A stretch of 64,000 nt of DNA from Pandoraea apista. Its GTDB lineage: Bacteria; Pseudomonadota; Gammaproteobacteria; Burkholderiales; Burkholderiaceae. Positions 36,476 to 46,107 of this stretch are shown one piece after another. The DNA lies in assembly GCF_001465595.2 (NCBI RefSeq), contig NZ_CP013481.2, positions 3,224,001 through 3,288,000 on the forward strand. The letters are read 5' to 3'. Under the pieces are notes generated by a model. It was not told the DNA's origin and made no database searches. It saw only the letters and a program-made list of their open reading frames with translations. The position numbers and the translations under genes were made by a program. Position 1 is the stretch's first letter. Each line of letters starts with the position of its first letter.

Positions 36476-36637
36476 TATAGGGACCCTCGGAGTGATCACC
36501 CTGTGGGCTTTTATTCTGGCAGGCCGCCCCCCACCACCACACAATCGGGTGTGCGCGTCTTGGCATTTCGTCCTTACCTTGTGGGACATTAAAACAATCA
36601 AGGCAACTCGCCCCGATTGTTCCATTCCCGAGACCAG

Positions 36638-38215
36638 TTAGCCAGGCCACTTCACCCGGTTCAACGCCTCGACCATCGTCGGAAGACTCGCAGCGGCAGT
36701 GTAGATCCGCCGACCGCTAGAACCCGTCGCAGCGTGCCCCGTGATTGCGTCAGCGGTCTCTGCGTTGACACCAGCTTCGGCCAATGCCGTGCGCAGCCAA
36801 TGTCGGAACCGATGCGAGCCTTTCAGCGTCCCTGCTGGCAGCCCGGTGACCTCGCGGAACTTGGCGAACCATCGCGCCCCGATATCAGACGGCCCCTTAT
36901 TCCGATCATTGAGCGTAGGCAGCGCATGACCGGCCCGCCCCGACAGACGCTCGACCCAGTCAGCAAACCACGCATCACCCGTCAGGTTCGCCGGTAGCGG
37001 CACCGTCCGTTCGCTATCGGCAGTCTTAAGCGGGCCAGCCTCGGCGGTAAAGCGGACGCACAGCAGTCCCGAACGCGTCACGAAGTCCTCGCAGCGTAAC
37101 TGCCCGACCTCGCCCAGACGTGCGCCGGTGTGCAATAACAGCAGCAGGAGCGCCCTACCGTCTTCGGGGGTCACATTGACCCACGACGGAACCTCGGCCA
37201 TCCGGTCGGAAAACAGCGGACTGCTGAACATCCGGCGCAACTCGTCGTCAGTCCACGGCTCACGCTGCTTGGCCCCGATAGTCTTGTCGAAGGTCAAGTC
37301 CATTGGATTCCGCTCGATCAGGTCGTCCCTTACGGCTACGTTCACAACGGCCGTTACAGCACTAGCGATGTTATATGCGGTCTTTCGGACATAGCCCCGC
37401 GCAGGGTCCAACAGATAGGCCACGAAACGCGCTCCAGTGGCCTTGGTAATATCACGCACACCAACCCCTTCGGACACCGCCTCGAATAGCGATACGGCCC
37501 TTCTTGTGCGCCTGATCGAATCTTCTGAGGGGGAGTTACGGTTGATCCAACTCGGGATGACTTCGGATAGCTTCAGCACCTTGGGGGCAGACGACCCAGA
37601 CGGCCCAGGCGGCGCAATGACCTCAGGGGTGTCGATAGGCTCACCTTGGTCCCGACGCTCCACATCGCGCCAAGCGCCTACCAGCGACCGGACAATGCTA
37701 ATCAGGCACGACTTACCGTCAGGAGCCGACCAGTCCACACGCAGCCCCCAAGCCTTAGCGATGGTCTCGGCGTGTTGCTGGGCGATGCTCAAGTCACCAT
37801 CGCGCATCGCAGCGACGGCCTTCGCGCGGAACATTGCGAAGGCATCTCGGGCGATCTGCTTCACACTCCCACTGGAATAGAACGTGGTGTTCTCCTCGGC
37901 CCGCAAGATTCTCCGACGAACCTCGTTGGCAAACTGTGCTGCTAGCGCCGGTGTGATCGTCACGAAGGGAGCCGGGGCAGCTTTGGCTCGCAATACGGCG
38001 AACCGGTTGCGGTACTCAGCATGGATGGCGTGCGCCCTCTCAGCCGCTTCGTCCCGATTGGAAGTCTTGAGACTCGCCCGGTAAGCATCGACAGCAAGGG
38101 AGCCATTCGAACGCCTCGGCCACAGGGGACGAATATCGTCAGGGAGTTTGATTCGGAGATGGTACGTAGCGCCCCGAAGGTGGACGCCAGCAGGTAGTGC
38201 AGTCGGCATTGTCAT
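36638..38215 (-). CDS. Tyrosine integrase, tRNA-Leu-proximal
   Basis: The 525-residue integrase has an extended N-terminal arm-binding and core-binding part and a complete catalytic domain: Arg366 in HTGARLGEV, His468/Arg471 in HRFRHWL, His494 in TGHAATG and Tyr505 in RRIYTA. It begins about 145 bp from the tRNA-Leu gene whose 3' end is the attachment site, so it is the likely enzyme for this element. The ATG at 38,215 is chosen over a longer frame to 38,278. It reads away from the tRNA, towards the element interior. Confidence 0.93.
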   Translation of the reverse strand: MTMPTALPAGVHLRGATYHLRIKLPDDIRPLWPRRSNGSLAVDAYRASLKTSNRDEAAERAHAIHAEYRNRFAVLRAKAAPAPFVTITPALAAQFANEVRRRILRAEENTTFYSSGSVKQIARDAFAMFRAKAVAAMRDGDLSIAQQHAETIAKAWGLRVDWSAPDGKSCLISIVRSLVGAWRDVERRDQGEPIDTPEVIAPPGPSGSSAPKVLKLSEVIPSWINRNSPSEDSIRRTRRAVSLFEAVSEGVGVRDITKATGARFVAYLLDPARGYVRKTAYNIASAVTAVVNVAVRDDLIERNPMDLTFDKTIGAKQREPWTDDELRRMFSSPLFSDRMAEVPSWVNVTPEDGRALLLLLLHTGARLGEVGQLRCEDFVTRSGLLCVRFTAEAGPLKTADSERTVPLPANLTGDAWFADWVERLSGRAGHALPTLNDRNKGPSDIGARWFAKFREVTGLPAGTLKGSHRFRHWLRTALAEAGVNAETADAITGHAATGSSGRRIYTAAASLPTMVEALNRVKWPG

Positions 38216-38358
38216 GGACTCGATTATCCACGCAATCTCGGCGGTGTGGTACCGCCAAGTGACACACTCTAGGCACACATGATTCTTTTTGGACTTCCCG
38301 GAGAGGCCCGCACCGCTTGGGTTTCCAAGACTGGCGGGACTTGCCGAGACTTCATTGA

Positions 38359-38385
38359 TGGTGCGAGGAAGGGGACTCGAACCCC
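38359..38385. repeat. attR: 3' end of tRNA-Leu
   Basis: These 27 bases form the 3' end of the intact tRNA-Leu gene and match the copy at 25,393-25,419 exactly. With it they bound the 13-kb element. Confidence 0.88.
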
Positions 38386-38445
38386 TACACCCTTGCGGGC
38401 GTCAGGACCTAAACCTGGTGCGTCTACCAATTTCGCCATCCTCGC
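38359..38445 (-). tRNA. tRNA-Leu (anticodon UAG)
   Basis: The reverse strand opens GCGAGGATGGCGAAATTGGT, pairs its acceptor stem with CCTCGC at the 3' end, and encodes CCA. The anticodon stem CCAGG/CCTGA encloses a loop TTTAGGT, giving anticodon TAG. A long variable arm (GCCCGCAAGGGT region) is typical of tRNA-Leu, and the T-loop reads GTTCGAGTC. The gene is intact despite the nearby insertion. Confidence 0.95.
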
Positions 38446-38743
38446 AGCCCGTGGGCGTCGTTACCTTTGTGAGGAAACGGCATCCCGGCATCGGGTCGAC
38501 GGCATGCATTGTCCAGATGGACATGAAAAGGGGCGACTCGTCGCCCCGCTGCATGCGTCAAAGCAGGCGAGCATTCTACACGAAGTGAATTTGAGCGGCA
38601 ATCTCGCGTAACGCCAACCCTCTCTCGCCCGGTCCTCCATGCCCCCGGAATGCTAGAATTCGCACCAACTCATGGCGCTTGCCCCGATTGCGCGTCCGCG
38701 CGCCAATATCCCGGCATCCGACCAAACCCATACCCCCATTCGC

Positions 38744-39619
38744 ATGCAACCCCACGAAACCGCCGACACCCCCTCCGGCACCCACGTCAGCGCCGCACAA
38801 GTCAACGAGTATTGCCGCCAGAAAGCCGGCCCTCCTGGCTCCGCACTCTATTACGCGCTGCTCCAACTGCCCCTGTCCAAGCGCGACGCAGCCTATGCCG
38901 CCCACGCTTTCTGCCAGGAAGTCGCCGATATCCACGCCGCCGTTCATGACCCCGGTGTCGCCCACGCAAAGCTCGACTGGTGGCGCCAGGAACTCGCCCG
39001 ACTCTTTGCCGCTGCCCCAGCACACCCCGTCACCCGCGCCCTCGCGTCAGTCGTCAAAAACACCGACATCCCACGCGCGGCGTTCGAAGCCGTGCTTCAC
39101 GGTGCCGAGATGGACCTCGCCCAAATGCGCTATCTCGACTTCGCCGGCCTCTCCCACTATTGCGACGCCGCCGGTGGCGCCCCCGCCGAACTCGTCTCGC
39201 GCATCTACGGTTTCAACAACCCGCAAACCCCCGCGCTCGCCCGCACCCTCGGTCACGCGATCTCGCTCGGCCGCCGTGTCACCGATGCGGGTCTCGACGC
39301 GCGCGCCGGCTATGTCTACTTCCCCATCGACGAGTTGCAACGCTTCGGCGTCACCGCCGCCGATCTGCAAAATGGAAAGTACTCGCCCGCCTTCGTCGAA
39401 CTCATGAAGTTCCAGCACGCCCGCGCGCGTCAGGCCATCACCGAAGCCGCCGCCGCCATCCCGAAACATGACCGACGCAAACAAAAACCCCTGCTCGCCC
39501 TCGCCGCGCTCCAATTGGCATTGATGGACGAAGTCGCCGCCAGCGACTATCAGGTCCTGCACCAACGCATCGATCTCACGCCGCTGCGCAAATTCTGGCG
39601 CGCCTGGCGCGCTCGCTAA
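38744..39619 (+). CDS. Squalene/phytoene synthase family protein with degraded metal motifs (HpnD-like)
   Basis: The 291-residue protein resembles HpnD presqualene-diphosphate synthase (YYALLQLPLSKRD, AFCQEVAD, LHGAEMDLAQMRYLDF, VLHQRIDLTPLRKFW). However, the two Asp-rich magnesium-binding motifs are altered: the first reads EVADIHAAVHD where HpnD has EVDDTVDE, and the second reads RRVTDAGLDARAGYVYFP where NIIRDVGEDARxGRxYLP is usual. Catalysis by the standard mechanism is doubtful. Start ATG 38,744 is chosen; ATG 38,672 is also in frame. Confidence 0.75.
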   Translation: MQPHETADTPSGTHVSAAQVNEYCRQKAGPPGSALYYALLQLPLSKRDAAYAAHAFCQEVADIHAAVHDPGVAHAKLDWWRQELARLFAAAPAHPVTRALASVVKNTDIPRAAFEAVLHGAEMDLAQMRYLDFAGLSHYCDAAGGAPAELVSRIYGFNNPQTPALARTLGHAISLGRRVTDAGLDARAGYVYFPIDELQRFGVTAADLQNGKYSPAFVELMKFQHARARQAITEAAAAIPKHDRRKQKPLLALAALQLALMDEVAASDYQVLHQRIDLTPLRKFWRAWRAR

Positions 39620-40047
39620 ATCAGGCCAAGTCAGGCTAAATCACGCAAAGTCGCGATAAGACACGCCGACCCGCAACCGCCAATCGATCTGCGATGTCGC
39701 TCCAGCGACTCGCGAACCCCGCAAGTGCACCTGGCCGCCGTCCACGCCCCCACAAGACTTGCACGCATCAAGCAAGGCCGACTTGAACCGCGCACACGCG
39801 CGCCTCGCCCAACAACGACGTCGGCCCTTTCCCAAGAGCGCCTCTGCAATACCGCTCACCGATAGCAAGAATCCAAGACGCCACGGCGACCACTCAATCG
39901 ACTCGAACGACCGGCACTCTCCCCCCGCACCAACGCCGACCCGCCGCGTGAGCGTCGGCAACGTCGCCCACCGGGTTCGGAAATCCAACGGGCGAAGACG
40001 TTCTGCCGGCGTCTATCGTCAATCCGATCCCAGCCCTCACCGCAACC
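39620..40047. other. Gap without a supported gene
   Basis: These 428 bases show only short overlapping frames in several phases. The first 40 bases repeat the word TCAGGC/AAGTC loosely. No promoter or terminator is clear. Confidence 0.5.
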
Positions 40048-41274
40048 TCAAACCCGCAACACATCCAACGGTTTGAATGCCCCGCCCAGCACCGGTTGAG
40101 GGTTCAAGCCCCACCAGCGTTGCAGCACCGTCGCGTACACATCGCGGAAATCGACAGCGAACGGCAGGTTCCCATTCCCGTCCAGCCGATCCAGCCTGGG
40201 CACATCTCCGTAGAGTCCACCGCGAACGCGCCCGCCCGCGATAAAGTGCGGCGCCACCGTGCCATGGTCCGTCCCGTTGCTCTGATTCTCGCGCGGACGC
40301 CGGCCGAACTCCGCGTACGTCACAATCATCGTCGACTGCCATCGATTCAACTCGGTCAGGCCCGAGCGCAACGCCATCATCCCTTGCGACAACTGACGCA
40401 ACAAATTCGCCTGCTGCCCCGGTTGATTCTGGTGCGTATCAAACCCATTGAGCGTCAGACGCAAGACCGCAACGCCGCGCCCCGGCTGCGGTACACCCGC
40501 CGGCGAGTCCGCCGCCGCCACGACCTGCAACGCCGTCCTCACCACATTACCGAACGCCCCAGGCGGCATCGGCGTGCGCAACACATACTGCCCCTGACGC
40601 GGCCGCAGTCCATCCGCCGCCTTCACAATGTCGTTCTCCACGCGCAGCACATGCGCGAGCGCCGGATTGCTCACCTGCGCCGCATTCGCCGACGCCAGAT
40701 TCGCATCCCGCAAAAACTGCGCCGGATTCGTCAATGTCACCGCGCGCGCCCCCCCGCCCAACGGCCCCAACTCCGCGCTGCCCACAATCACACCATCAGC
40801 ATCGAAACCCGGCGGCACCGCCTGCTCGGCGAACGCCCGCGACAACCAGCCGTCTCGCAAATACTCGTCGGAGCGCGACGCCGTATTCCATATCTCGATC
40901 GACCGGAAGTGCGACAAATTCGGCTGCGGATACCCCACACCCTGCACGATCGCCAACTCCTTCGCCTGCCACATCGGCAACAACGCCCGCATCTCCGGAT
41001 GCAGACCGCTGCGCTCGTCAAGTTGCACCACCTGCTCACGCTTGACACCAATACTCGGACGCAGGCTCGCGTACATCGGGTCCGCGTAGGGAATGACGGT
41101 GTTCAACCCGTCATTGCCCCCCTTGAGTTCGATCAGAATCAGCAGATTGCCGTAGTTGCCGACCGTTCCCGGCGCTATCCCGGAAAGATCACGCGCAGCG
41201 GCAAACACCGGCACCGGTGCCAGCCACGCCGCACCCAGGCCACCCGCGAAAGTCAGAAAATCACGTCGACGCAT
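40048..41274 (-). CDS. DUF1501 family Tat-exported protein
   Basis: The 408-residue protein starts MRRRDFLTFAGGLGAAWLAP, a twin-arginine signal peptide. It has the DUF1501 pattern LLILIELKGGNDGLNTVIPY near the start and GGRVRGGLYGDVPRL plus FRDVYATVLQRWWG at the end, an alkaline-phosphatase-like fold of unknown substrate. The ATG at 41,274 is needed for the signal peptide. It follows the DUF1800 gene on the same strand, the usual pairing, separated by 128 bp. Confidence 0.88.
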   Translation of the reverse strand: MRRRDFLTFAGGLGAAWLAPVPVFAAARDLSGIAPGTVGNYGNLLILIELKGGNDGLNTVIPYADPMYASLRPSIGVKREQVVQLDERSGLHPEMRALLPMWQAKELAIVQGVGYPQPNLSHFRSIEIWNTASRSDEYLRDGWLSRAFAEQAVPPGFDADGVIVGSAELGPLGGGARAVTLTNPAQFLRDANLASANAAQVSNPALAHVLRVENDIVKAADGLRPRQGQYVLRTPMPPGAFGNVVRTALQVVAAADSPAGVPQPGRGVAVLRLTLNGFDTHQNQPGQQANLLRQLSQGMMALRSGLTELNRWQSTMIVTYAEFGRRPRENQSNGTDHGTVAPHFIAGGRVRGGLYGDVPRLDRLDGNGNLPFAVDFRDVYATVLQRWWGLNPQPVLGGAFKPLDVLRV

Positions 41275-41402
41275 CTCACACCTCTCACGGCTCGCTCCGC
41301 AGGATTGAATACGGAGATTTCGCCCAATGACACCCATCCCGTTCTGCGCGCTATCGTTCTATCGCGCTACCGATCCAGCACGCCAACCCCGTCATCGCCC
41401 CC

Positions 41403-43127
41403 TCATTTCAACTGATATGCGGGGTCCATCAACAACGCCTGCAAATAGGCCGCGCTGTTCTCACCCGCCGTTTGCGGCGCCGCAGGTGCGAACGGCAATA
41501 CGGCTCGCTGCAACGCCTCGCGCGACGCCGCATCCGGTATATCGACCGGCCCAAGCGCGTAGGGTTGCAACCAACGCGACAGGTCGAAACGTACGCCAGC
41601 GACTGTCCTCGGCATCGCGGCCGCAGGACGAAGCGCCGCGCGTTGCACTGCCGGATTCGCCGACAGCGACGGCGACATCATCGACGGACCACCGGAATTC
41701 GCGTTTTCCGTCGCCCGGAACATCCGCTCGACAAACTGCTTTCGTGCAAGCAACGTGGTGCTGTCGATCCAGGCGTCGCCGCCCGGCCAACCCTTCACGT
41801 TTGGCGGACGGAACAGGTCCTGCCCAAGCACGCGCATCTGCTGAGCCAGCATCTGCGGATCGTCGTAGCCAATGTCGAACTCGCGCACCGTGTCCGTCAC
41901 GAACTCCGAGGGCGACTTGACCAACGTACCTCTCGTTCGCGCGTCCCAGAACGCCGGGCTCAGCAGCAGCGCACGCAGTGCAACACGGATGTCATAACCG
42001 CTCGCGCGGAAAGCCCCCGCCACACGCTGCACCTGCGCCGGATCGGGCGTAGGCGACACGAATTCGCGCCACAGCTTGCCGGTGACGAACGTCGCCGTTT
42101 CCGGTCGCGCCAGCAAAATGTCGAGCATCTGATCGCCATCGAAGTCGCCGGTCTGGTTCAGCACGGTCTTCGTGCCGGTGTCGTGCACATTGGCGCGCCA
42201 GACGTAGCTCATGGTCGGCCGATCGATACTCCATCCGGTGTAGGCGCGCGCCGCCTCGCGAACATCCTGCTCCGTGTAATGCCCCTCGCCAAGCGTGAAC
42301 AACTCCATGACCTCACGCGCGAAGTTCTCGTTGGGACGCCCCTTGCGACTGCCCGCACCATCGAGATAGATGAGCATGGCCGGGTCCTTCGACACCTCAT
42401 GCAACAACACACCAAAGTTGCCCAATGCGTTCGCTCGCAGCAGCACGTTCTGCCGATAGAGCACGACCGGCTCGCGCACCTTGTCGTCGCTCGATACGAA
42501 GTGGTTGTGCCAGAACATCGTCATGCGCTCGGTGAGCGGCGACGGCGTGCTCGCCATCTCCTGCGCCCACCAGGCAGCCAGCGACACCGCCATGCGATTG
42601 CGACGCTCGTTCAGCTCGCGTCGCTGAGCGTCGGTCATGTTCTTGACCGGTACGCCGTAGAGCGGCGGGTCGCTGACCCAGACGGGAGGCGGCGTAACGG
42701 CAGTGCGTCGCGTTTGCTCCAGCAGACGGTCGACGGCTTGCGCACGCGTGAGCCCGACGAATGGTGCCAGCTCGCGGGCATCGGGCGAGTAGCCGGTACG
42801 CGTGAGAAGGTAGCGGGCGTCGTCGGCAGTGAGAGGGCGAGTCGACGGATCGGCAGCGGCAGTGGTCGCGCGCGACGACGCAGAGTGGGTGGCATGCGCC
42901 GCGCCAGTGTGCTTCGTTCCCGCAGCGTTGGCCGTCGATGCCAAGGGCGACGCCAGCCACAGAGCCGCCAACACGCCCGGCACCCACCGTCGAGAGGCAA
43001 GCGTTTTGAGACTGGCGGTCAGGGTCGGCGCCGTGGCGATCCCGGGCTTCGTCGCCTCAATGCGCTTGCGACAGGCACAAAAAAAGCCAGCGTCGACAGC
43101 GGCTGGCGGTGTTGGGTTCGGCTTCAT
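41403..43127 (-). CDS. DUF1800 family protein
   Basis: The 574-residue protein has an N-terminal signal-like region (about residues 38-68) and a DUF1800 domain: ARYLLTRTGYSPDARELAPF, MTMFWHNHFVSS, GRPNENFAREVMELFTLGEG and FRPPNVKGWPGGDAW. The function is unknown; the family occurs beside DUF1501 in Gram-negative bacteria. The long Cys-containing N-terminus suggests the start may lie inside the listed frame. Confidence 0.88.
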   Translation of the reverse strand: MKPNPTPPAAVDAGFFCACRKRIEATKPGIATAPTLTASLKTLASRRWVPGVLAALWLASPLASTANAAGTKHTGAAHATHSASSRATTAAADPSTRPLTADDARYLLTRTGYSPDARELAPFVGLTRAQAVDRLLEQTRRTAVTPPPVWVSDPPLYGVPVKNMTDAQRRELNERRNRMAVSLAAWWAQEMASTPSPLTERMTMFWHNHFVSSDDKVREPVVLYRQNVLLRANALGNFGVLLHEVSKDPAMLIYLDGAGSRKGRPNENFAREVMELFTLGEGHYTEQDVREAARAYTGWSIDRPTMSYVWRANVHDTGTKTVLNQTGDFDGDQMLDILLARPETATFVTGKLWREFVSPTPDPAQVQRVAGAFRASGYDIRVALRALLLSPAFWDARTRGTLVKSPSEFVTDTVREFDIGYDDPQMLAQQMRVLGQDLFRPPNVKGWPGGDAWIDSTTLLARKQFVERMFRATENANSGGPSMMSPSLSANPAVQRAALRPAAAMPRTVAGVRFDLSRWLQPYALGPVDIPDAASREALQRAVLPFAPAAPQTAGENSAAYLQALLMDPAYQLK

Positions 43128-43224
43128 GAGACGCTCGCGTCAAAGTGACATCACTGGCGTTTTGGGAGAAGCGTTTGGCGACGTTTCCGAAAGCGGGGCG
43201 ACCACTGACGTCGTGCGCGTCATG

Positions 43225-43554
43225 TTAGTGACTGTACAACTCTCGCACTGCGTCTTGAATATGCTGACGAAGCAAGCGCCGGTCTTCCGGCGACATATGA
43301 CCATTGGGGCGACGGCCCGGCGGCGTGTTCGGCAGATCGTCGTTACGGCGCTCGCCGGAGGCATCTCCCTGAGACTTCGCATTCTTCGACGGATTGCGAG
43401 GCGACGGTGCTGACGCCGCACGCTGCTGCCCGGACGGACTCGCGCCATAGGCTTGCGTACCGAAATGAGCTACGGGACGCGCATAGGTCACGCCCAGGTG
43501 TCCCCAGAGCATGATTCCCCCGAACAGTAGCGTCAACTCAGCAGCCCATCTCAT
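43225..43554 (-). CDS. Small membrane-anchored protein of unknown function
   Basis: The 109-residue protein starts MRWAAELTLLFGGIMLWGHL, a signal or anchor helix. An Ala/Ser/Pro/Gln-rich middle follows, then a charged helix (MSPEDRRLLRQHIQDAVREL) typical of periplasmic proteins with an RRLLRQ motif. It diverges from ompR and sits 98 bp from the DUF1800 start. A longer frame to 43,620 exists. The role is unknown. Confidence 0.6.
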   Translation of the reverse strand: MRWAAELTLLFGGIMLWGHLGVTYARPVAHFGTQAYGASPSGQQRAASAPSPRNPSKNAKSQGDASGERRNDDLPNTPPGRRPNGHMSPEDRRLLRQHIQDAVRELYSH

Positions 43555-43723
43555 CTTGTGCGTATGTCCTTCATGCCATGCGGCAAATTTTCGGCATGGC
43601 AGGGGTGCAAGTGTACCCACAGCCTATGGTCAGCGCGCAAGCGGTAGGGTAAATTGTGTAACCCTTTGTAACCCGCTTTGGCGGCCTCCTCAGTTCGCAA
43701 CATTTCGGGCTAAGATACGTGGC

Positions 43724-44449
43724 ATGGAAAACAAAAATTCTCCCAAAATTCTGGTTGTCGACGACGATCCGCGCCTGCGCGACCTGCTGCGTCGCTACCT
43801 CGGGGAACAGGGTTTCAATGTCTTTGTGGCCGAAAATGCAACGGCCATGAACAAGCTTTGGGTGCGCGAGCGCTTCGATCTGCTCGTGCTGGACCTGATG
43901 CTCCCCGGTGAAGACGGTCTTTCTATTTGTCGCCGTCTGCGCGGCGCGAATGACCGCACGCCGATCATCATGTTAACGGCCAAAGGCGAGGATGTCGACC
44001 GTATCGTCGGCCTGGAAATGGGCGCCGACGATTATCTGCCGAAGCCTTTCAATCCGCGCGAACTCGTCGCCCGGATTCATGCCGTACTGCGCCGTCAGGC
44101 ACCGCCCGAACTGCCGGGCGCGCCCAGCGAGACGATGGAAACGTTCGAGTTCGGCGACTTCGCCCTGAATCTCGCCACGCGCACGCTCACCAAGAACGGC
44201 CAGGAAATCGCTCTCACCACGGGCGAATTCTCGGTGCTCAAGGTGTTTGCCCGCCATCCGCGCCAGCCGCTGTCCCGCGAAAAACTGATGGAACTGGCGC
44301 GCGGGCGTGAATACGAAGTGTTCGATCGTAGCCTCGACGTGCAGATCTCCCGTCTGCGCAAGCTCATCGAACCCGACCCGGGCAGCCCCCGCTTCATTCA
44401 GACGGTCTGGGGCCTCGGCTACGTGTTCATCCCGGACGGCGGCGCGTGA
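43724..44449 (+). CDS. ompR: Osmoregulatory response regulator OmpR
   Basis: The 241-residue protein has a receiver domain (about residues 6-120) with the acidic pair DDDPR, phosphoacceptor Asp in LLVLDLMLPGEDG and Lys in YLPKPF. An OmpR-type winged-helix domain follows (about 140-235, VFDRSLDVQISRLRKLIEPD, FIQTVWGLGYVF). Together with the adjacent sensor kinase it controls porin and membrane genes in response to osmolarity. The ATG at 43,724 fits the usual start MENKNSPKILVVDDDPR. Confidence 0.95.
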   Translation: MENKNSPKILVVDDDPRLRDLLRRYLGEQGFNVFVAENATAMNKLWVRERFDLLVLDLMLPGEDGLSICRRLRGANDRTPIIMLTAKGEDVDRIVGLEMGADDYLPKPFNPRELVARIHAVLRRQAPPELPGAPSETMETFEFGDFALNLATRTLTKNGQEIALTTGEFSVLKVFARHPRQPLSREKLMELARGREYEVFDRSLDVQISRLRKLIEPDPGSPRFIQTVWGLGYVFIPDGGA

Positions 44450-44629
44450 TCTTCCGCCTTTGCGTCTCGCGCAGCAAAACGACGCCGGTCGCGACAAACT
44501 CGTGCACCGGCGTTGTGTCTTGTTTGATGCCGCACCCTCTGCCCTACGTCACGCTTCGCCCTGGCAACCGTCATCTGGCGATCCAGGGCGGCGGACACAC
44601 ACGAATCACGCTTTAGACGGAGCAACCCC

Positions 44630-45970
44630 ATGCATCCGATCCGGATGGTACGCGGGCTGTTCGGCGGTCTTTTCTGGCGTACCTTTTTCCTCATCGCACT
44701 GCTCATCGGCGTCAGTCTGGCCGCCTGGTATCAGAGCTTTCGCGTGATCGAACGCGAGCCGCGCGCACAACGTGTGGCGCAGCAGCTTGTGTCGATCGTC
44801 AAGCTCACGCGTACCGCCCTGCTCTATTCCGAACCCGATTTGCGTCGCGCCCTGCTCCAGGATCTGGAGAGCAATGAAGGCATTCGCGTGTATCCGCGCG
44901 AGCCGGCCGACAAGATCGAGAAGCAGCCGGGCGGCGTGGTGCAGGATCTGATCGTGCGCGACGTGCAACGACGTCTCGGCACCGACACGATCATCGCCGC
45001 CTCGGTCAACGAGATTCCGGCCATGTGGATCAGCTTCAAGATCGACGAAGACGATTACTGGGTCGCCATCGAGCAAGACCGGATCGACACCGCCACCGGC
45101 CTCCAGCTCTTCAGTTGGGGAACGTTCGCGCTGGCGCTCTCGCTCATTGGCGCCGCCTTCATCACCGCACTCGTGAACCGGCCGTTCGCCCGGCTCGCCC
45201 ACGCGGCACGCGCCATCGGCGAAGGGCAACGCCCCGATCCGCTGCCCGAACGCGGCATGGGTGAGGCGGCCGAGGCCAACCGCAGCTTCAACCAGATGGT
45301 GGACGAACTCGATCGCCTCGAGGCCGACCGGGCACTGATGCTCGCCGGCATCTCGCACGACCTGCGCACGCCACTCGCCCGGCTGCGTCTGGAGACGGAG
45401 ATGAGCCCGTCGGACGAGAGCGTCAAACGCGACATGATTAGCGATATCGAACAGATGGACGAGATCATCGGCCGCTTCCTCGATTACGCCCGTCCGGCGT
45501 CGCGCACGATGCAGGCGCTGGACCTCTCGGAAATCGTGCGCGAAACCGCAGCATCGTTCGACGGCCGCGAAGATCTGAACCTGAGTATCGAACTCGCCGA
45601 GGCCACCCCTGTACTGGCCGAGCGTACCGATCTCAAACGCCTGCTCACGAACCTGATCGAGAACGCGCGCAAATATGGCCGCGACGCCGAGACCGATATT
45701 GCCAACGTCCATATCATGACGCGCGTGCTTGGCGAACGTGTCGAGATGCGTGTGCGCGATACGGGACCAGGCATTCCCGAGGAACAATTGGCGCTGGTTT
45801 TCCGTCCGTTCTATCGTGTGGACACCGCCCGCACGAAGGCGGACGGCACCGGTCTCGGCATGGCAATCGTCCAGCGCATCGCCATGCGCTACAAAGGCGT
45901 CGCGTCACTACGCAATGTGCGCCCCGGCACGGGCCTTGAAATCATCGTGTCATTTCCGCTTGCTAAATAG
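44630..45970 (+). CDS. envZ: Osmolarity sensor histidine kinase EnvZ
   Basis: The 446-residue kinase has two membrane helices (about residues 15-35 and 158-180) around a periplasmic domain, then a HAMP region, the phosphorylated His243 in GISHDLRTPLARLRLE, and ATPase boxes NLIENARKYG, VRDTGPGIP and GTGLGMAIVQR. It phosphorylates OmpR. The 180-bp gap from ompR is wider than the overlap usual in enteric bacteria, so internal expression control is possible. Confidence 0.95.
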   Translation: MHPIRMVRGLFGGLFWRTFFLIALLIGVSLAAWYQSFRVIEREPRAQRVAQQLVSIVKLTRTALLYSEPDLRRALLQDLESNEGIRVYPREPADKIEKQPGGVVQDLIVRDVQRRLGTDTIIAASVNEIPAMWISFKIDEDDYWVAIEQDRIDTATGLQLFSWGTFALALSLIGAAFITALVNRPFARLAHAARAIGEGQRPDPLPERGMGEAAEANRSFNQMVDELDRLEADRALMLAGISHDLRTPLARLRLETEMSPSDESVKRDMISDIEQMDEIIGRFLDYARPASRTMQALDLSEIVRETAASFDGREDLNLSIELAEATPVLAERTDLKRLLTNLIENARKYGRDAETDIANVHIMTRVLGERVEMRVRDTGPGIPEEQLALVFRPFYRVDTARTKADGTGLGMAIVQRIAMRYKGVASLRNVRPGTGLEIIVSFPLAK

Positions 45971-46078
45971 GTGTGATCACACGGAAATTTGGCTATGCTC
46001 AAGGCTTCCCCGCGCAGCATCACGCAAAATCCTATCGGCGGGATTTGATTTAACTATCTCCAGCATAAAAAGAAACTA

Positions 46079-46107
46079 TTGCTACCATTGATTTGATAGC
46101 GTATACT
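46079..46107 (+). promoter_or_regulatory. Sigma-70-type promoter of ahpC
   Basis: TTGCTA (46,079-46,084) and TATACT (46,102-46,107) are 17 bp apart, giving a leader of about 90 bases before ahpC. Short dyads near the -35 could bind OxyR, but no clear OxyR consensus is visible. Confidence 0.55.

Noticed and set aside
36465..36485. T7-type phage polymerase promoter suggested by TATAGGG
   Set aside because: Only the last few bases fit and there is no phage RNA polymerase gene in the window; the palindrome explains the sequence better.
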